Origin: Acidobacteriota bacterium
GTDB taxonomy: Bacteria > Acidobacteriota > Terriglobia > Acidiferrales > 2-02-FULL-67-57
NCBI GenBank assembly: GCA_022571295.1
Contig: JACZYA010000003.1
Span: 1 to 56,529, forward strand
Direction of reading: 5' to 3'
Length of the DNA stretch: 56,529 nt
Every line of letters starts with the position of its first letter. Position 1 is the stretch's first letter. Below are positions 1 to 10,010 of the stretch, piece by piece. The position numbers were made by a program, and so were the translations under genes. The notes under the pieces are model-generated. The model was given only the letters and a program-made list of their open reading frames with translations, had not been told where the DNA came from and did not search any database.

Positions 1-1108
1 TCAACAACCCCTTGCGAGTCGTCCACTGGGGCCCATCTGTCCCGCCGTCTTCCGGCGTTTGGTTTCGCAGCGAAAAGACTACGGAGGCGCCGTAGATGAC
101 GATCAGCATCACGGCCAGCGCGGGAGCAAGAAAACTCGTGCCTGCCTCTGGTCCCACAGGCACGCCCAGCAGACGAACCGTCGGAAGGCCTATGGCCACC
201 AGGGCGCCGACCCCCGACACACCGTTCATGAGCCCCAGACCATGGGCGCCCACCCCCAGGATGTCGCGCGCGAATACCGGCAGGAAAGTCAGGTACGGCA
301 TACCGAACAGGCTCGCCATGGCAACCAGCCCCACCAGCAGAAGCAGTTGGGGATGGCTGCGCAGGTAGCGAAATCCCTCCCCAATCCCGCGCAGGCCGGA
401 AGTCGCGTGGGCATTGCGCTCGACGTGGTAGTGCAGCAGGGAGAGCGCCACCAGTGGGCAGAGGAAACTCAGCGCGTTCACAAAGAAGCAGGCCACCACT
501 CCCACCGTGCTCAGCAGGATGCCGGCGATGATCGGTCCGATGAAGCGCGAAAGGTTGAACTGAATTGAATTCAAGGCAATGGCGTTGAGCACATCTTCGC
601 GGCTGGAGAGGTCGCGCACCATGGCTTGGTAGGCGGGCGCATTCACCGCGCTGGTGCTGCCCAGCAGGAAGGTAAGAATCAGGATGGTGTTGTAGTTGAT
701 GATGCCCAGCCAGGTCAGAATCGCCAACGTCAACGCCAGCACCAGCATGGCCGAGTGGGTCGCCAGCAGCCAGCGGCGGCGGTTGACCCGGTCGGCGATC
801 ACTCCGCCCGGCAGCGAGAACAGCAGCGCCGGAGCGAACTGCGCGAAGCCCACCAAGCCCAGCAGGAGCGGCGAGTTGGTCATCTCCAGCACCAGCCAGC
901 CCAGGGCCAGGTGGTGCATCCAGGTGCCGATGTTGGAGACAAAGTTCCCGGTCCAGAACAACCGGTAGTTGCGGTGCCGCAGCGCGCGCAGAGCGCCTTT
1001 GCGGGGTTGCAGCCAGCGCGCCAGCCAGCCGGGCACCAGCGCTGTCGGCGCTATCGGAGAAGCATCCGGCTCCGGGCCGATGGGTTCACTGGATCGAGTG
1101 GAATTCAT
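1..1108 (-). CDS. MFS exporter, C-terminus cut by window edge
   Basis: Reading the minus strand from the ATG at 1106-1108 gives an open frame of 369 residues that runs off the left edge. It is a major facilitator protein of the MFS_3/enterobactin-exporter-like type. A soluble N-terminal tail of about 45 residues ends in RHRNYRLFWTGNF, the usual entry to helix 1. The loop between helices 2 and 3 reads GGVIADRVNRRRW, the MFS signature A motif. About seven hydrophobic segments follow. From about residue 315 the sequence becomes Pro/Gly-rich and fits helices 8-9 less well than expected, so an indel or a divergent C-terminal half is possible. No clear Shine-Dalgarno precedes the ATG. The substrate cannot be predicted. 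It is transcribed away from the moa operon. Confidence 0.8.
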   Translation of the reverse strand, partial: MNSTRSSEPIGPEPDASPIAPTALVPGWLARWLQPRKGALRALRHRNYRLFWTGNFVSNIGTWMHHLALGWLVLEMTNSPLLLGLVGFAQFAPALLFSLPGGVIADRVNRRRWLLATHSAMLVLALTLAILTWLGIINYNTILILTFLLGSTSAVNAPAYQAMVRDLSSREDVLNAIALNSIQFNLSRFIGPIIAGILLSTVGVVACFFVNALSFLCPLVALSLLHYHVERNAHATSGLRGIGEGFRYLRSHPQLLLLVGLVAMASLFGMPYLTFLPVFARDILGVGAHGLGLMNGVSGVGALVAIGLPTVRLLGVPVGPEAGTSFLAPALAVMLIVIYGASVVFSLRNQTPEDGGTDGPQWTTRKGLL

Positions 1109-1347
1109 TAAGTTGGCTAAAAAAGACGAGCGCATAGTGTAACAGCTAGTTAGACGCCGCGAAACTCGGCTGGTTTACACTCAAATGACTATTTTTACTT
1201 TTTATACAATCGAGTCTGTTGATAGACGCAAGATTTCCGTGCGCGGCTGTGGCAAGAACTGTTTCCCTCGCATCTAATTGAATTGTCGGGCGACGGCCAA
1301 TTTGCTATTGTCCCACCGGGGTGCTAAGCTCCCAGCCGGGCGGGGAA

Positions 1348-2052
1348 ATGCAAGTCAAAGTCCTCTTTTTCGGACAACTCAAAGAAGTGGTGGGCGCGCC
1401 GGAGGAGCAAGTTGAGCTTCCCGAAGGCGCCAGCGTGGCCGACCTTTTTGCCCGCTACCAGCAGCGTTTCCCCCGCTTGGAAGAGTTCCGCCCCAGCATC
1501 GCAGTCGCAGTCAACCAGGAGTACACCGACAGCACCGCCGCGCTGCGGATGGGCGACGAAGTTGCTTTCCTGCCTCCCGTCAGCGGCGGCGCCGCCGATG
1601 TGGTGGAATTGACCCGCGAGCCCATCGCCGCGCAAGAGTTGGTCGCCCAGGTCAAAGCGCCACAGTCCGGCGCGGTGGTGGTGTTTGACGGCATTGTGCG
1701 CAATCACTCCGGCCAGCGCCGTACGGTCTGCCTCGACTACCAAGCCTACGAACCCATGGCCGTAGGCAAGATGCGGGAGATTGTGGGCCAGGTGCGGGCC
1801 CGCTTCGCGCTCGACGGGGTGGTGCTGGTGCACCGGCTGGGGCGCTTGCAGGTTGGAGAGACTAGCGTCCTAATCGCTGTCAGCGCTCCTCATCGCGCGG
1901 CTGCTTTTGATGCCTGCCGGTTTATCATCGAGCGTGTCAAGCACGACCTCCCCATCTGGAAGAAAGAGCAGTTTGCCGATGGGACGGTTTGGGTGGAAGG
2001 AGAGCCGCCCGCCTCCCCCATGGACGCTGTGCCCGCTCGCCAGGAATCGTGA
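1348..2052 (+). CDS. fused molybdopterin synthase, MoaD-MoaE
   Basis: One 234-residue protein carries both subunits of molybdopterin synthase, which inserts two sulfurs into cPMP to make molybdopterin. Residues 1-81 are a MoaD ubiquitin-like domain ending in PPVSGG, with the Gly-Gly (80-81) normally thiocarboxylated. Residues 82-234 are MoaE, with HRLGRLQVGE (162-171) and the active-site block KHDLPIWKKEQF (198-209), which holds the catalytic lysines. The ATG at 1348 is preferred over an in-frame GTG at 1321 because the MoaD fold starts there and GGGGAA lies just upstream. The internal Gly-Gly implies cleavage after residue 81, as reported for mycobacterial MoaX. No other Moco genes are in view. 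The stop overlaps the next start (GTGA). Confidence 0.93.
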   Translation: MQVKVLFFGQLKEVVGAPEEQVELPEGASVADLFARYQQRFPRLEEFRPSIAVAVNQEYTDSTAALRMGDEVAFLPPVSGGAADVVELTREPIAAQELVAQVKAPQSGAVVVFDGIVRNHSGQRRTVCLDYQAYEPMAVGKMREIVGQVRARFALDGVVLVHRLGRLQVGETSVLIAVSAPHRAAAFDACRFIIERVKHDLPIWKKEQFADGTVWVEGEPPASPMDAVPARQES

Positions 2053-2993
2053 ACCTCGCCGCTGCAACCCTCGCTTCCTCACGTCTGATTCGCGTGGTCT
2101 GTTTGTGCGTGGCGCTTTTCTCCGCCGGCGCAACGCTGCCGGCGCAGGTGCCGCCGCGCGACACTTTCCGCTATCGGGTTGATGTGGGGTTGGTGTTGGT
2201 GCCGGCCAGCGTCATCACCAAGGAAGGCCAGCCGCTGACCACGCTCGGCCGCGATGACTTTGAAATCTACGAGGACGGAGAGCTGCGGCCGTTGCAGGTC
2301 TTTGAAAAGAGCACGCAATTGCCGTTGCAGCTTGCTTTGCTGATTGACACCAGTCTGAGCGCGGCCAAAGAGTTGCCGTCGCAAAAGGCCTCTGTGAGCC
2401 GCTTTATTTCTCGCGTGCTTCGGCCGGAAGACGCGGCCGCGCTGCTGGATTTCTCCGGTGAGACCAAAACCCAGGTTGAGTTTTCCTCTGATCACGCTCT
2501 GCTGGAGGCTGGCCTGAAGGAAATCAAGGTCAAGGCCGGCACCGCGCTCTATGATGCCGTCATCGAAGCCGCTGCCCTACTGAAAGAGCGCGAGGGTCGG
2601 CGCGTCATGATCCTCGTCACCGACGGCAACGATACCACCAGCAAGAGCGACTACCACGCCGCCCTGCGGGCTGCTCAGGAAGTGGACGCCACCATCTACG
2701 CCTTGATCACGCGCCCCATCCGGGGAGAAAGCGGGCGCAGCGTGCGAGGTGAGCACGTCCTGATTTCCTATGCCGAAATGACGGGTGGACAGGTCTTCTT
2801 TCCCTCCGCGATGGCGGGGTTGGACCGCTTCTTTGACGAGCTCAGTGAAGTCCTGCGGACGCAGTATCTTCTCGGCTTCGCTCCCGGCCCGGGCGCGGCG
2901 CGGGACGACTTCCGCACCATCGAAGTCCGCGTCAAGGGCGGTGGCTACGTGGTGCGGCACCGCAAGGGCTACTACCCGCAGCCGCTGCCATGA
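2049..2993 (+). CDS. secreted VWFA-related protein, acidobacterial type
   Basis: A 314-residue protein starting at a GTG that overlaps the preceding stop. Residues 1-33 form a signal peptide ending LPAQ, so it is exported. After a segment resembling the usual acidobacterial pre-VWA domain (VDVGLVLVPASVITKEG...) comes a von Willebrand factor A domain with the metal-site motif DTSLS, a later TALYDA and a VTDGND strand. The C-terminus ends in the RKGYYP motif common to this family. Such proteins are very abundant in Acidobacteriota and have no assigned function; the MIDAS suggests metal-dependent protein binding outside the cytoplasm. The stop overlaps the next start as ATGA, so it is translated in one operon with the flanking genes. 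Confidence 0.88.
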   Translation: MNLAAATLASSRLIRVVCLCVALFSAGATLPAQVPPRDTFRYRVDVGLVLVPASVITKEGQPLTTLGRDDFEIYEDGELRPLQVFEKSTQLPLQLALLIDTSLSAAKELPSQKASVSRFISRVLRPEDAAALLDFSGETKTQVEFSSDHALLEAGLKEIKVKAGTALYDAVIEAAALLKEREGRRVMILVTDGNDTTSKSDYHAALRAAQEVDATIYALITRPIRGESGRSVRGEHVLISYAEMTGGQVFFPSAMAGLDRFFDELSEVLRTQYLLGFAPGPGAARDDFRTIEVRVKGGGYVVRHRKGYYPQPLP

Positions 2994-3790
2994 ATCGCTA
3001 CTTGCAAGCCGCGCAGGAAATCGCCCGGCAGGCGGGGGACCTGCTGCTGGACGAATTTCAGAAATCCCACAAGTTCGAATATAAGGGGGGAGTGGAAATC
3101 GTCACGGCGGCCGACCGGCGCTCGGAGGAATTCATTGTTGAGCGCCTGCGCACCTTCTTCCCACCGCACGCAATCATCGGTGAAGAGGGCGGCGAGCGCG
3201 CCACCGAGTCCGACTACTGCTGGTACGTGGACCCGCTCGACGGCACCACCAACTTCGCCCACGGCTATCCGCTGTTTGCCGTTTCAATGGCATTGGTCCG
3301 GAGCGGAGAAATTCTGGTGGGTGTGGTGCACGACCCGGTCCGCGCGGAGACCTTCTACGCCGTGCGCGGGGAAGGCGCCTGGCTGAACCAGAAGCGCATC
3401 CAGGTCAGCGCCACCGAACAGTTGAGTGAGAGTCTGCTGGCTACCGGCTTTAACGCCCAGCAGCGCAACCGTGGGACTAATATTCACTACTACAACCGCT
3501 TCAACCTGCTCACCCACGGCGTGCGCCGCGATGGCTCCGCCGCGCTCGACCTCTGCTACGTCGCCTGTGGACGCTTCGATGGTTTCTGGGAATTCAACCT
3601 CAAGTCCTGGGACACAGCCGCCGGCACGCTGGTGGCTCGCGAGGCGGGCGGTTTGGTGACGGATTTGAAAGGCCTGCCCTACCGGCTCGGCGATGTCGAG
3701 CTCGCCGCCAGCAACGGCCGCATTCACCCTACGATGCAGGAGGTATTTGCAGAAGTTTCGGAGCAGGCGGCGCGCGCGCCGGCCTCTTGA
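2990..3790 (+). CDS. suhB: inositol monophosphatase family protein (SuhB-like)
   Basis: A 266-residue Mg-dependent phosphatase of the inositol monophosphatase/SuhB family. The metal-binding signatures are all present: GEE at 64-66, DPLDGTTNF at 81-89, and the C-terminal SWDTAAGTLVAREAGG block near 205-220. Length matches the family. It probably hydrolyses a sugar or inositol monophosphate; SuhB proteins of this family also act in rRNA transcription antitermination in E. coli, and the sequence cannot separate these roles. It starts inside the stop codon of the VWFA gene. A gap of 36 bp separates it from the next gene. Confidence 0.9.
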   Translation: MNRYLQAAQEIARQAGDLLLDEFQKSHKFEYKGGVEIVTAADRRSEEFIVERLRTFFPPHAIIGEEGGERATESDYCWYVDPLDGTTNFAHGYPLFAVSMALVRSGEILVGVVHDPVRAETFYAVRGEGAWLNQKRIQVSATEQLSESLLATGFNAQQRNRGTNIHYYNRFNLLTHGVRRDGSAALDLCYVACGRFDGFWEFNLKSWDTAAGTLVAREAGGLVTDLKGLPYRLGDVELAASNGRIHPTMQEVFAEVSEQAARAPAS

Positions 3791-3826
3791 ACCATTGGAC
3801 GCTCAAGCTTTATCGGGTTTTACCGA

Positions 3827-4708
3827 ATGTTACAGCTAGCGCGCAATTTTCGCGCTCTCCTAGGCCAGAGCACATTGCTGCCTTTTCGCCAACCTCGAAC
3901 GCGCCGCCGCCACCGCCTGGTGGTTACGCACCAATCCATCTACCTCTCTCACCTGCCCGGGCCCTTTGCCGGCCTTCGCCTGGTGCACTTGAGCGATATC
4001 CACCACGGCCTCTACACCTCGCTGGAGCAGGTGGAGCGGGTGGTGGACTTGGCCAATCGCTTGTGCCCGGACGTGGTGGCGCTGACCGGAGATTTCGTCA
4101 CACAGTCTCCCAACTACATTGCTCCGGTGGCGCGGGCCTTGGGGCGTTTGCAAGCCCGCCTGGGAATTTTTGCCGTTCTCGGAAACCACGACTTTCGTGT
4201 CGGCGCTGACGCCGTCGCTGCCGCGCTTGAGCGCCACGGCATCGAGGTCTTGCGCAACCGAAGCGTTCAGATACGCTCTCTGCAGGCCAGCTTGACGCTA
4301 GCTGGGGTGGACGACTTTAGCTACGGCCAGGACAGTCTCCGGATGGCCCTCCGCCAAACCATCGTGCAGGAGGCCACCATTCTTCTCTCCCACAACCCGG
4401 CCGTTGCCGTGCAGGCCGCGGCCTTTGGTGTGGACCTCGTTCTCTCCGGGCACACCCACGGAGGGCAACTGCGTTTGATCCGCAGCTCTTTCCCGCGCGC
4501 TTTCGCTCGCCGGCGCGGTTTGCGTCCTCGCTTCCGCCACGGGTGGGAGCGAGTCGGGGACACCCAGCTTTACATCAGCCGAGGCATTGGTACGGTGGTG
4601 GTGCCGGTGCGGTTCCGGTGCCCGGCTGAGATTCCTGTCCTGCGCTTGGAGACTCGCAATCATCAAGCTGACCCAACCTCCGAGCCCCACGCCCATGCGG
4701 GTTCCTGA
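3827..4708 (+). CDS. calcineurin-like metallophosphoesterase (YkuE/YaeI type)
   Basis: A 293-residue protein with the full set of calcineurin-like phosphoesterase motifs in order: LSDIHHG (55-61), LTGDF (86-90), GNHDF near 120, SHNP near 188, and SGHTHGGQ near 209-216. The basic, weakly hydrophobic N-terminal 40 residues could be a membrane-associating segment. YkuE/YaeI relatives hydrolyse phosphodiester or UDP-sugar lipid substrates at the membrane; which applies here is not visible. Its last 14 bp overlap the start of the downstream phosphorylase gene, so the two are co-transcribed. Confidence 0.87.
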   Translation: MLQLARNFRALLGQSTLLPFRQPRTRRRHRLVVTHQSIYLSHLPGPFAGLRLVHLSDIHHGLYTSLEQVERVVDLANRLCPDVVALTGDFVTQSPNYIAPVARALGRLQARLGIFAVLGNHDFRVGADAVAAALERHGIEVLRNRSVQIRSLQASLTLAGVDDFSYGQDSLRMALRQTIVQEATILLSHNPAVAVQAAAFGVDLVLSGHTHGGQLRLIRSSFPRAFARRRGLRPRFRHGWERVGDTQLYISRGIGTVVVPVRFRCPAEIPVLRLETRNHQADPTSEPHAHAGS

Positions 4709-6002
4709 CCTGATTCACAAGAAGCGCGATGCAGGCTCCCTGACGCGCGGTGAACTGTTTTTTCTGATCGAGCAGTACGCGCAGGGCGCCGTCCCTGACT
4801 ACCAGATGTCAGCTTGGCTGATGGCGGTCTTCTTCCGCGGCATGAACGCGGAGGAAACCGCTCACCTCACCGAGGCCATGCTGCGTTCAGGCCAGGTGCT
4901 GGACCTCAGCTCCATTCCCGGCACCAAAGTGGACAAGCACTCCACCGGCGGCGTCGGCGACAAGACCTCGTTGGTGGTGGCGCCGGCAGTGGCCGCTGCC
5001 GGGGTGCCGGTTCCCATGATCTCCGGCCGCGGCTTGGGTCACACCGGCGGAACCCTGGACAAGCTGGAAGCGATTCCCGGATTCAACGTGGGGCTGAGCC
5101 TGGACGAGTTTCGTCGCGCTTTGGCTGAGGTGGGCTGCGGGCTGATCGGGCAGACGGAAGAGATTGCGCCCGCTGACCGGAAGCTCTACGCTCTGCGCGA
5201 CGTCACCTGCACGGTGGAGAGCGTCCCCCTCATCACCGCTTCCATCCTGAGCAAAAAGTTGGCCGAAGGCATTGACGCGCTGGTGCTGGACGTCAAGGTA
5301 GGCTCGGGTGCCTTTATGAAAGACCAGCAGAGCGCGCGGCGGTTGGCGGAGTCGCTCCAGTCCATCGCCACCCGCATGGGCAAGCGGGTGGTAGCGTTGC
5401 TGACCGATATGGATCAGCCCCTGGGCTGCACAGTCGGAAATGCGCTGGAGGTGGCCGAAGCCATCGAGACCCTGCACGGGAAGGGCCCGGAAGATTTCCG
5501 CACTCTCTGCCGCGAACTCGCGGCCTGGATGCTAGTATTGGGCGGGCGCGCGGCAGACCTGCGCCAGGGCCAAGAGCAATTCGACTCGCTCATTCGCTCC
5601 GGCGCGGCGGCAGAAAAGTTTCGGCAGATCATTGAGCGCCAGGGCGGCGATGCCCGCGTGCTGGACGACCCTGGCCGGTTGCCGCAGGCGAAGGAGCAAG
5701 TGCCTTTCAAGGCGCGCCGCGGAGGGTTCCTGGTCAAGATGGAAGCAGAGCGGATCGGGCGGGCCGCGGTGGCGCTGGGGGCAGGCCGCGCCCAATTGGA
5801 GGACATCGTGGACCCGGCGGTTGGGCTGGTCTTGCACAAGAAGGTGGGCGATGCGGTCGAAACGGGCGAATGCTTGGTGACTCTGCACGTCAACCAAAGC
5901 GACCGCTTGGCCGAAGCGGAGGCGCTCCTGGCCGATGCGTTCGTCATCGCGCCCGCAGCGCCGTCGCGCCCGCGCCCGTTGGTGTTGGAAACCCTATCCT
6001 GA
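4695..6002 (+). CDS. thymidine/pyrimidine-nucleoside phosphorylase
   Basis: A 435-residue enzyme that splits thymidine or uridine with phosphate into base and (deoxy)ribose 1-phosphate. The start MRVPDLIHKKRD is the typical N-terminus of the DeoA/Pdp family, which fixes the ATG at 4695 over upstream in-frame codons. The phosphate-binding motif KHSTGGVGDKTSL lies at 79-91, followed by SGRGLGHTGGTLDKLEAIPG and the metal/substrate block SKKLAEG...DVKVGSGAFMK. The C-terminal alpha/beta domain is complete. DeoA and Pdp cannot be separated by eye. It is the first of five consecutive nucleoside-salvage genes. Confidence 0.92.
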   Translation: MRVPDLIHKKRDAGSLTRGELFFLIEQYAQGAVPDYQMSAWLMAVFFRGMNAEETAHLTEAMLRSGQVLDLSSIPGTKVDKHSTGGVGDKTSLVVAPAVAAAGVPVPMISGRGLGHTGGTLDKLEAIPGFNVGLSLDEFRRALAEVGCGLIGQTEEIAPADRKLYALRDVTCTVESVPLITASILSKKLAEGIDALVLDVKVGSGAFMKDQQSARRLAESLQSIATRMGKRVVALLTDMDQPLGCTVGNALEVAEAIETLHGKGPEDFRTLCRELAAWMLVLGGRAADLRQGQEQFDSLIRSGAAAEKFRQIIERQGGDARVLDDPGRLPQAKEQVPFKARRGGFLVKMEAERIGRAAVALGAGRAQLEDIVDPAVGLVLHKKVGDAVETGECLVTLHVNQSDRLAEAEALLADAFVIAPAAPSRPRPLVLETLS

Positions 6003-6037
6003 TTTCTCAGTCCGGTAAGAACTTTTGAGGAGGGACT

Positions 6038-7273
6038 ATGGGACGCCTGATGGGTTTTGTTGGCTTGCTGGTTATTTTGGGCATCGCTTGGTTGATTTCC
6101 ACCGACCGTCGGGCCATCAGCCGCAAGACTGTGCTCTGGGGCCTGGGATTGCAGTTCGGGTTCGCGCTGCTGATCTTGAAGACGCAGGTCGGGCGGGATG
6201 TCATCCAAATCTGCGCAGACGTTGTTACCCAAGTTCTGGGTTCCTCCGAGGCGGGCACGCGTTTCCTGTTCGGCCAACTCGGTTGGCAGCCCACGCCCGA
6301 TGCGCCCTTCTACTTTGCCTTTCAGGTGTTGCCGGCCATCATCTTCATCTCCGCGCTCTTCGCTGTGCTCTACTACTACGGCATCATGCAGGCCATCATC
6401 AGCGCCCTGGCCAAGGTGATGACCCGGCTGATGGGCACCAGCGGCGCTGAGTCGCTCAACGCCGCCGCCAGCATTTTCATGGGGCAGACCGAATCACCCC
6501 TGACCATTCGACCGTACCTCTCCAAGTTGACCCAGTCGGAGCTGCTCACCGTCATGACCGCCGGCATGGCTACCGTGCAGGGCGCCATCCTCGCCGCCTA
6601 CATTCGCGTGGGCGCCGACCCCCGCCACCTGTTGATGGCTGTGGTGATGGCGGCGCCAGCGGCGCTGGTGCTGGCAAAAATCATGGTGCCGGAAACCGAA
6701 AGCCCCGTAACAGCCGGCGTCGTCCGGCTGAAGGTCGAGCGGCAAGACCCGAACGTGCTGGGTGCCATCGCCCGCGGCACCACCGACGGGTTGAGCCTGG
6801 CCCTCAATGTCGGCGCTATGCTGATTGCGTTCCTGGCATTGTTGGCGCTGGTCAACCTGGCCTTTGAAAAGACGCACGACTTCTTGAGTTTTGTTGGCTT
6901 CCCCTATTTTCCAGCTGAGCTGGAGGTGTTGCTGGGCTGGTTCTTCAGCCCCCTGGCTTGGCTCATAGGCGTGCCCTGGAAGGATGCCGGCACGGTCGGC
7001 GGCCTGATGGGACTCCGCATGGTCACCAACGAAATCATCGCTTACGGCCAACTGGGACAACTGAGAGAGGTGCTCGACCCGCGCTCCTACACCATCGCCA
7101 CCTTTGCGCTCTGCGGCTTTGCCAACCTGGGTTCCATTGGCATCCAGATCGGCGGCATCGGCGCCCTGGCGCCCAACCGCCGCAACGACTTGGCCCGGCT
7201 GGGTTTTCGCGCCATGATGGCGGGATCGCTGGCCAACTTCATGTCAGCTTCCATCGCGGGCATTTTGTTATGA
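6038..7273 (+). CDS. nupC: NupC-type concentrative nucleoside permease
   Basis: A 411-residue inner-membrane protein of the concentrative nucleoside transporter family, importing nucleosides with H+ or Na+. N-terminal helices are followed by the core motifs GTSGAESLNAAASIFMGQTE and SKLTQSELLTVMTAGMATV (nucleoside and cation site), then TNEIIAYGQL and a conserved ALCGFANLGSIGIQ near the end. A strong Shine-Dalgarno (GAGGAGGG) precedes the ATG. It lies 35 bp after the pyrimidine phosphorylase and 25 bp before the purine phosphorylase, so uptake and cleavage of nucleosides are encoded together. Confidence 0.94.
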   Translation: MGRLMGFVGLLVILGIAWLISTDRRAISRKTVLWGLGLQFGFALLILKTQVGRDVIQICADVVTQVLGSSEAGTRFLFGQLGWQPTPDAPFYFAFQVLPAIIFISALFAVLYYYGIMQAIISALAKVMTRLMGTSGAESLNAAASIFMGQTESPLTIRPYLSKLTQSELLTVMTAGMATVQGAILAAYIRVGADPRHLLMAVVMAAPAALVLAKIMVPETESPVTAGVVRLKVERQDPNVLGAIARGTTDGLSLALNVGAMLIAFLALLALVNLAFEKTHDFLSFVGFPYFPAELEVLLGWFFSPLAWLIGVPWKDAGTVGGLMGLRMVTNEIIAYGQLGQLREVLDPRSYTIATFALCGFANLGSIGIQIGGIGALAPNRRNDLARLGFRAMMAGSLANFMSASIAGILL

Positions 7274-7298
7274 TGGCTTTCCTTGTACCGGCAAGAGC

Positions 7299-8134
<836 letters not shown>

Positions 8135-8138
<4 letters not shown>

Positions 8139-8530
8139 CGGCAGCGCAACGCCGACTGGTGCAGCGAGCCCGCCGCGCGCGGCTGCGCGCCCTTGCGTCC
8201 TACTCCCACTTCTTGGTCGGCGCGGCGCTGGAGACCGAGCGCGGCCGCATCTACACCGGCTGCAACATCGAGAATGCCAGCTATGGTTTGTCCGTCTGCG
8301 CCGAGCGCGTGGCCATCTTCAAGGCTCTTTCAGAAGGCGAACGAAAGTTCAAGCGCCTGGCCGTGGTCGCCGATACCGACCGCCTGACCCCGCCCTGCGG
8401 CGCTTGCCGGCAAATCATCTGGGAATTCTGCGGCAATACCGAAATTGTGCTGGCCAATCTGAAAGGGAAGAGCAGCGTCGCGCGCATGCGGACGCTGCTG
8501 CCCAAACCCTTCGATGCCTCGCTCTTGTAG
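8135..8530 (+). CDS. cdd: cytidine deaminase
   Basis: A 131-residue homotetrameric-type cytidine deaminase that converts (deoxy)cytidine to (deoxy)uridine. The substrate block YTGCNIENASYG is followed by the zinc motif CAE (proton-shuttle Glu) and PCGACRQ, giving the three Cys ligands. The N-terminal block that normally reads YSxFxVGAA is present as YSHFLVGAA. Product uridine would feed the phosphorylase encoded four genes upstream. It is translationally coupled to the purine phosphorylase gene. Confidence 0.95.
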
Positions 8531-8556
8531 TTTGCCCAATATCCATAGGAGGTAGT

Positions 8557-9957
8557 GTGCTTCGTACCTGGTTATCTTTGCTGGCACTCGTAATCGCGGC
8601 TGCGCTGCTCCTTGCCTGCGCGCGCGGCGAGCCGGTGGACTTGCTAGTCACGGGCGGAACCGTGGTGACGATGGACGCCGACCGCCGGGTGATTGAAGAC
8701 GGCGCCGTGGCTGTTCGCGGCGAGCGCATCGTGGCCGTCGGTTCGGCCAGCGAGCTCAACCGGCGCTATCGAGCGCGGCATCGCCTGCAGGCTGACGGTC
8801 GGCTGGTCCTGCCCGGTTTGATTAACGCCCACACCCACGCGGCCATGTCGCTCTATCGCGGCGTGGCCGACGACTTGGATTTGGAGGAATGGCTGCAGGA
8901 CTACATCTTCCCCCTGGAAGCAAAGCTGACTACGCCGGAGTCCGTCTATTGGGGAACCAAGCTGGCGGCGCTGGAGATGATTCGCGGCGGGATTACCACT
9001 TTTGTGGACATGTACTATTTTGAGGACAAGGTCGCGGAAGCGTCGGCCGAAGCTGGCCTGCGCGTGGTGGCGGGCGAAACCATCCTGGATTTCCCCTCTC
9101 CCGATTTCAAAACTCCGGCCGAGGCTTTGCGCTGGACCGAGGACTTCATTAACCGTTGGCAGGGGCACCCGCTGGTTATACCGGCGGTGGCGCCCCACTC
9201 GGCCTACACTTGCTCGCGCGAGACTTTGCAGGCCGCCGCTGAGCTGGCGCGTCGCACCGGCGCTCCGCTGCTGATTCATCTGGCGGAGTCGAAGCTCACC
9301 GTAGATCAAGGGCGAAAAAAGTACGGCCAGAGCCCGGTGGCCTATCTGGCTGAGTTGGGTCTGTTCGATGTGCCCACGCTGGCGGCGCATTGCATTTGGT
9401 TGGATGAGCAAGATCAGATCCTGCTGGCGGAAAAAGGTGTTGGTTGCGTACACAATCCCACCAGCAACATGAAGCTGGCCAGCGGAGTTGCACCGGTAAT
9501 CGCGCTGCGAGCCGCCGGCGTTCCCGTGGGTTTGGGCACGGACGGTGCCGCCAGCAATAACGACTTGAACTTGTTCGAGGAAATGGACCTAGCGGCCAAA
9601 CTGCAAAAGCTAAGCTCCGGAGACCCGAAAGCGCTGCCGGCGGCGGACGCCCTGGCACTGGCGACTGTCGAAGGGGCGCGGGCCCTGGGCCTGGAACAGG
9701 AGATCGGCTCGTTGGAGGTGGGCAAGCGGGCCGACCTGATTGTGGTGCAGCGGAACGCGCCGCACGCCATTCCCTTCTACGATGTGTACGCGCAGATTGT
9801 GTACACCCTCAAAGCCAGCGATGTGGTGGCGAGTGTGATCAACGGCCAAGTGGTGTTGCAGGACGGCCGGGTGCTGACGCTGGACGAAGCCGCCCTCCGG
9901 CAGCGCGTGGCGGAGTACGCCCGGGCCGTTCGCGCCGTCCTTGAAGAACAGCCGTAG
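8557..9957 (+). CDS. predicted lipoprotein amidohydrolase (MTA/SAH deaminase family)
   Basis: A 466-residue metal-dependent amidohydrolase of the TrzN/AtzA and 5'-methylthioadenosine/S-adenosylhomocysteine deaminase group. The GTG at 8557 follows AGGAGG by 4 nt. Metal motifs in order are NAHTHAAMSL, HLAESK, AAHCIW and GTDGAASNN. The first 20 residues are a hydrophobic segment ending LLLAC, which reads as a lipobox with Cys at about residue 20. Members of this family are normally cytosolic, so a membrane-anchored, extracytoplasmic location is unexpected. It closes the nucleoside-salvage operon, which supports a nucleoside substrate; guanine/cytosine-type deaminases of the same fold are an alternative. 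Confidence 0.87.
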   Translation: MLRTWLSLLALVIAAALLLACARGEPVDLLVTGGTVVTMDADRRVIEDGAVAVRGERIVAVGSASELNRRYRARHRLQADGRLVLPGLINAHTHAAMSLYRGVADDLDLEEWLQDYIFPLEAKLTTPESVYWGTKLAALEMIRGGITTFVDMYYFEDKVAEASAEAGLRVVAGETILDFPSPDFKTPAEALRWTEDFINRWQGHPLVIPAVAPHSAYTCSRETLQAAAELARRTGAPLLIHLAESKLTVDQGRKKYGQSPVAYLAELGLFDVPTLAAHCIWLDEQDQILLAEKGVGCVHNPTSNMKLASGVAPVIALRAAGVPVGLGTDGAASNNDLNLFEEMDLAAKLQKLSSGDPKALPAADALALATVEGARALGLEQEIGSLEVGKRADLIVVQRNAPHAIPFYDVYAQIVYTLKASDVVASVINGQVVLQDGRVLTLDEAALRQRVAEYARAVRAVLEEQP

Positions 9958-10010
9958 TTCGCGCCCTGCGCGGACAGAATCTCTCCCAGAGTTTTTCTGA
10001 TCAGGGTTTG

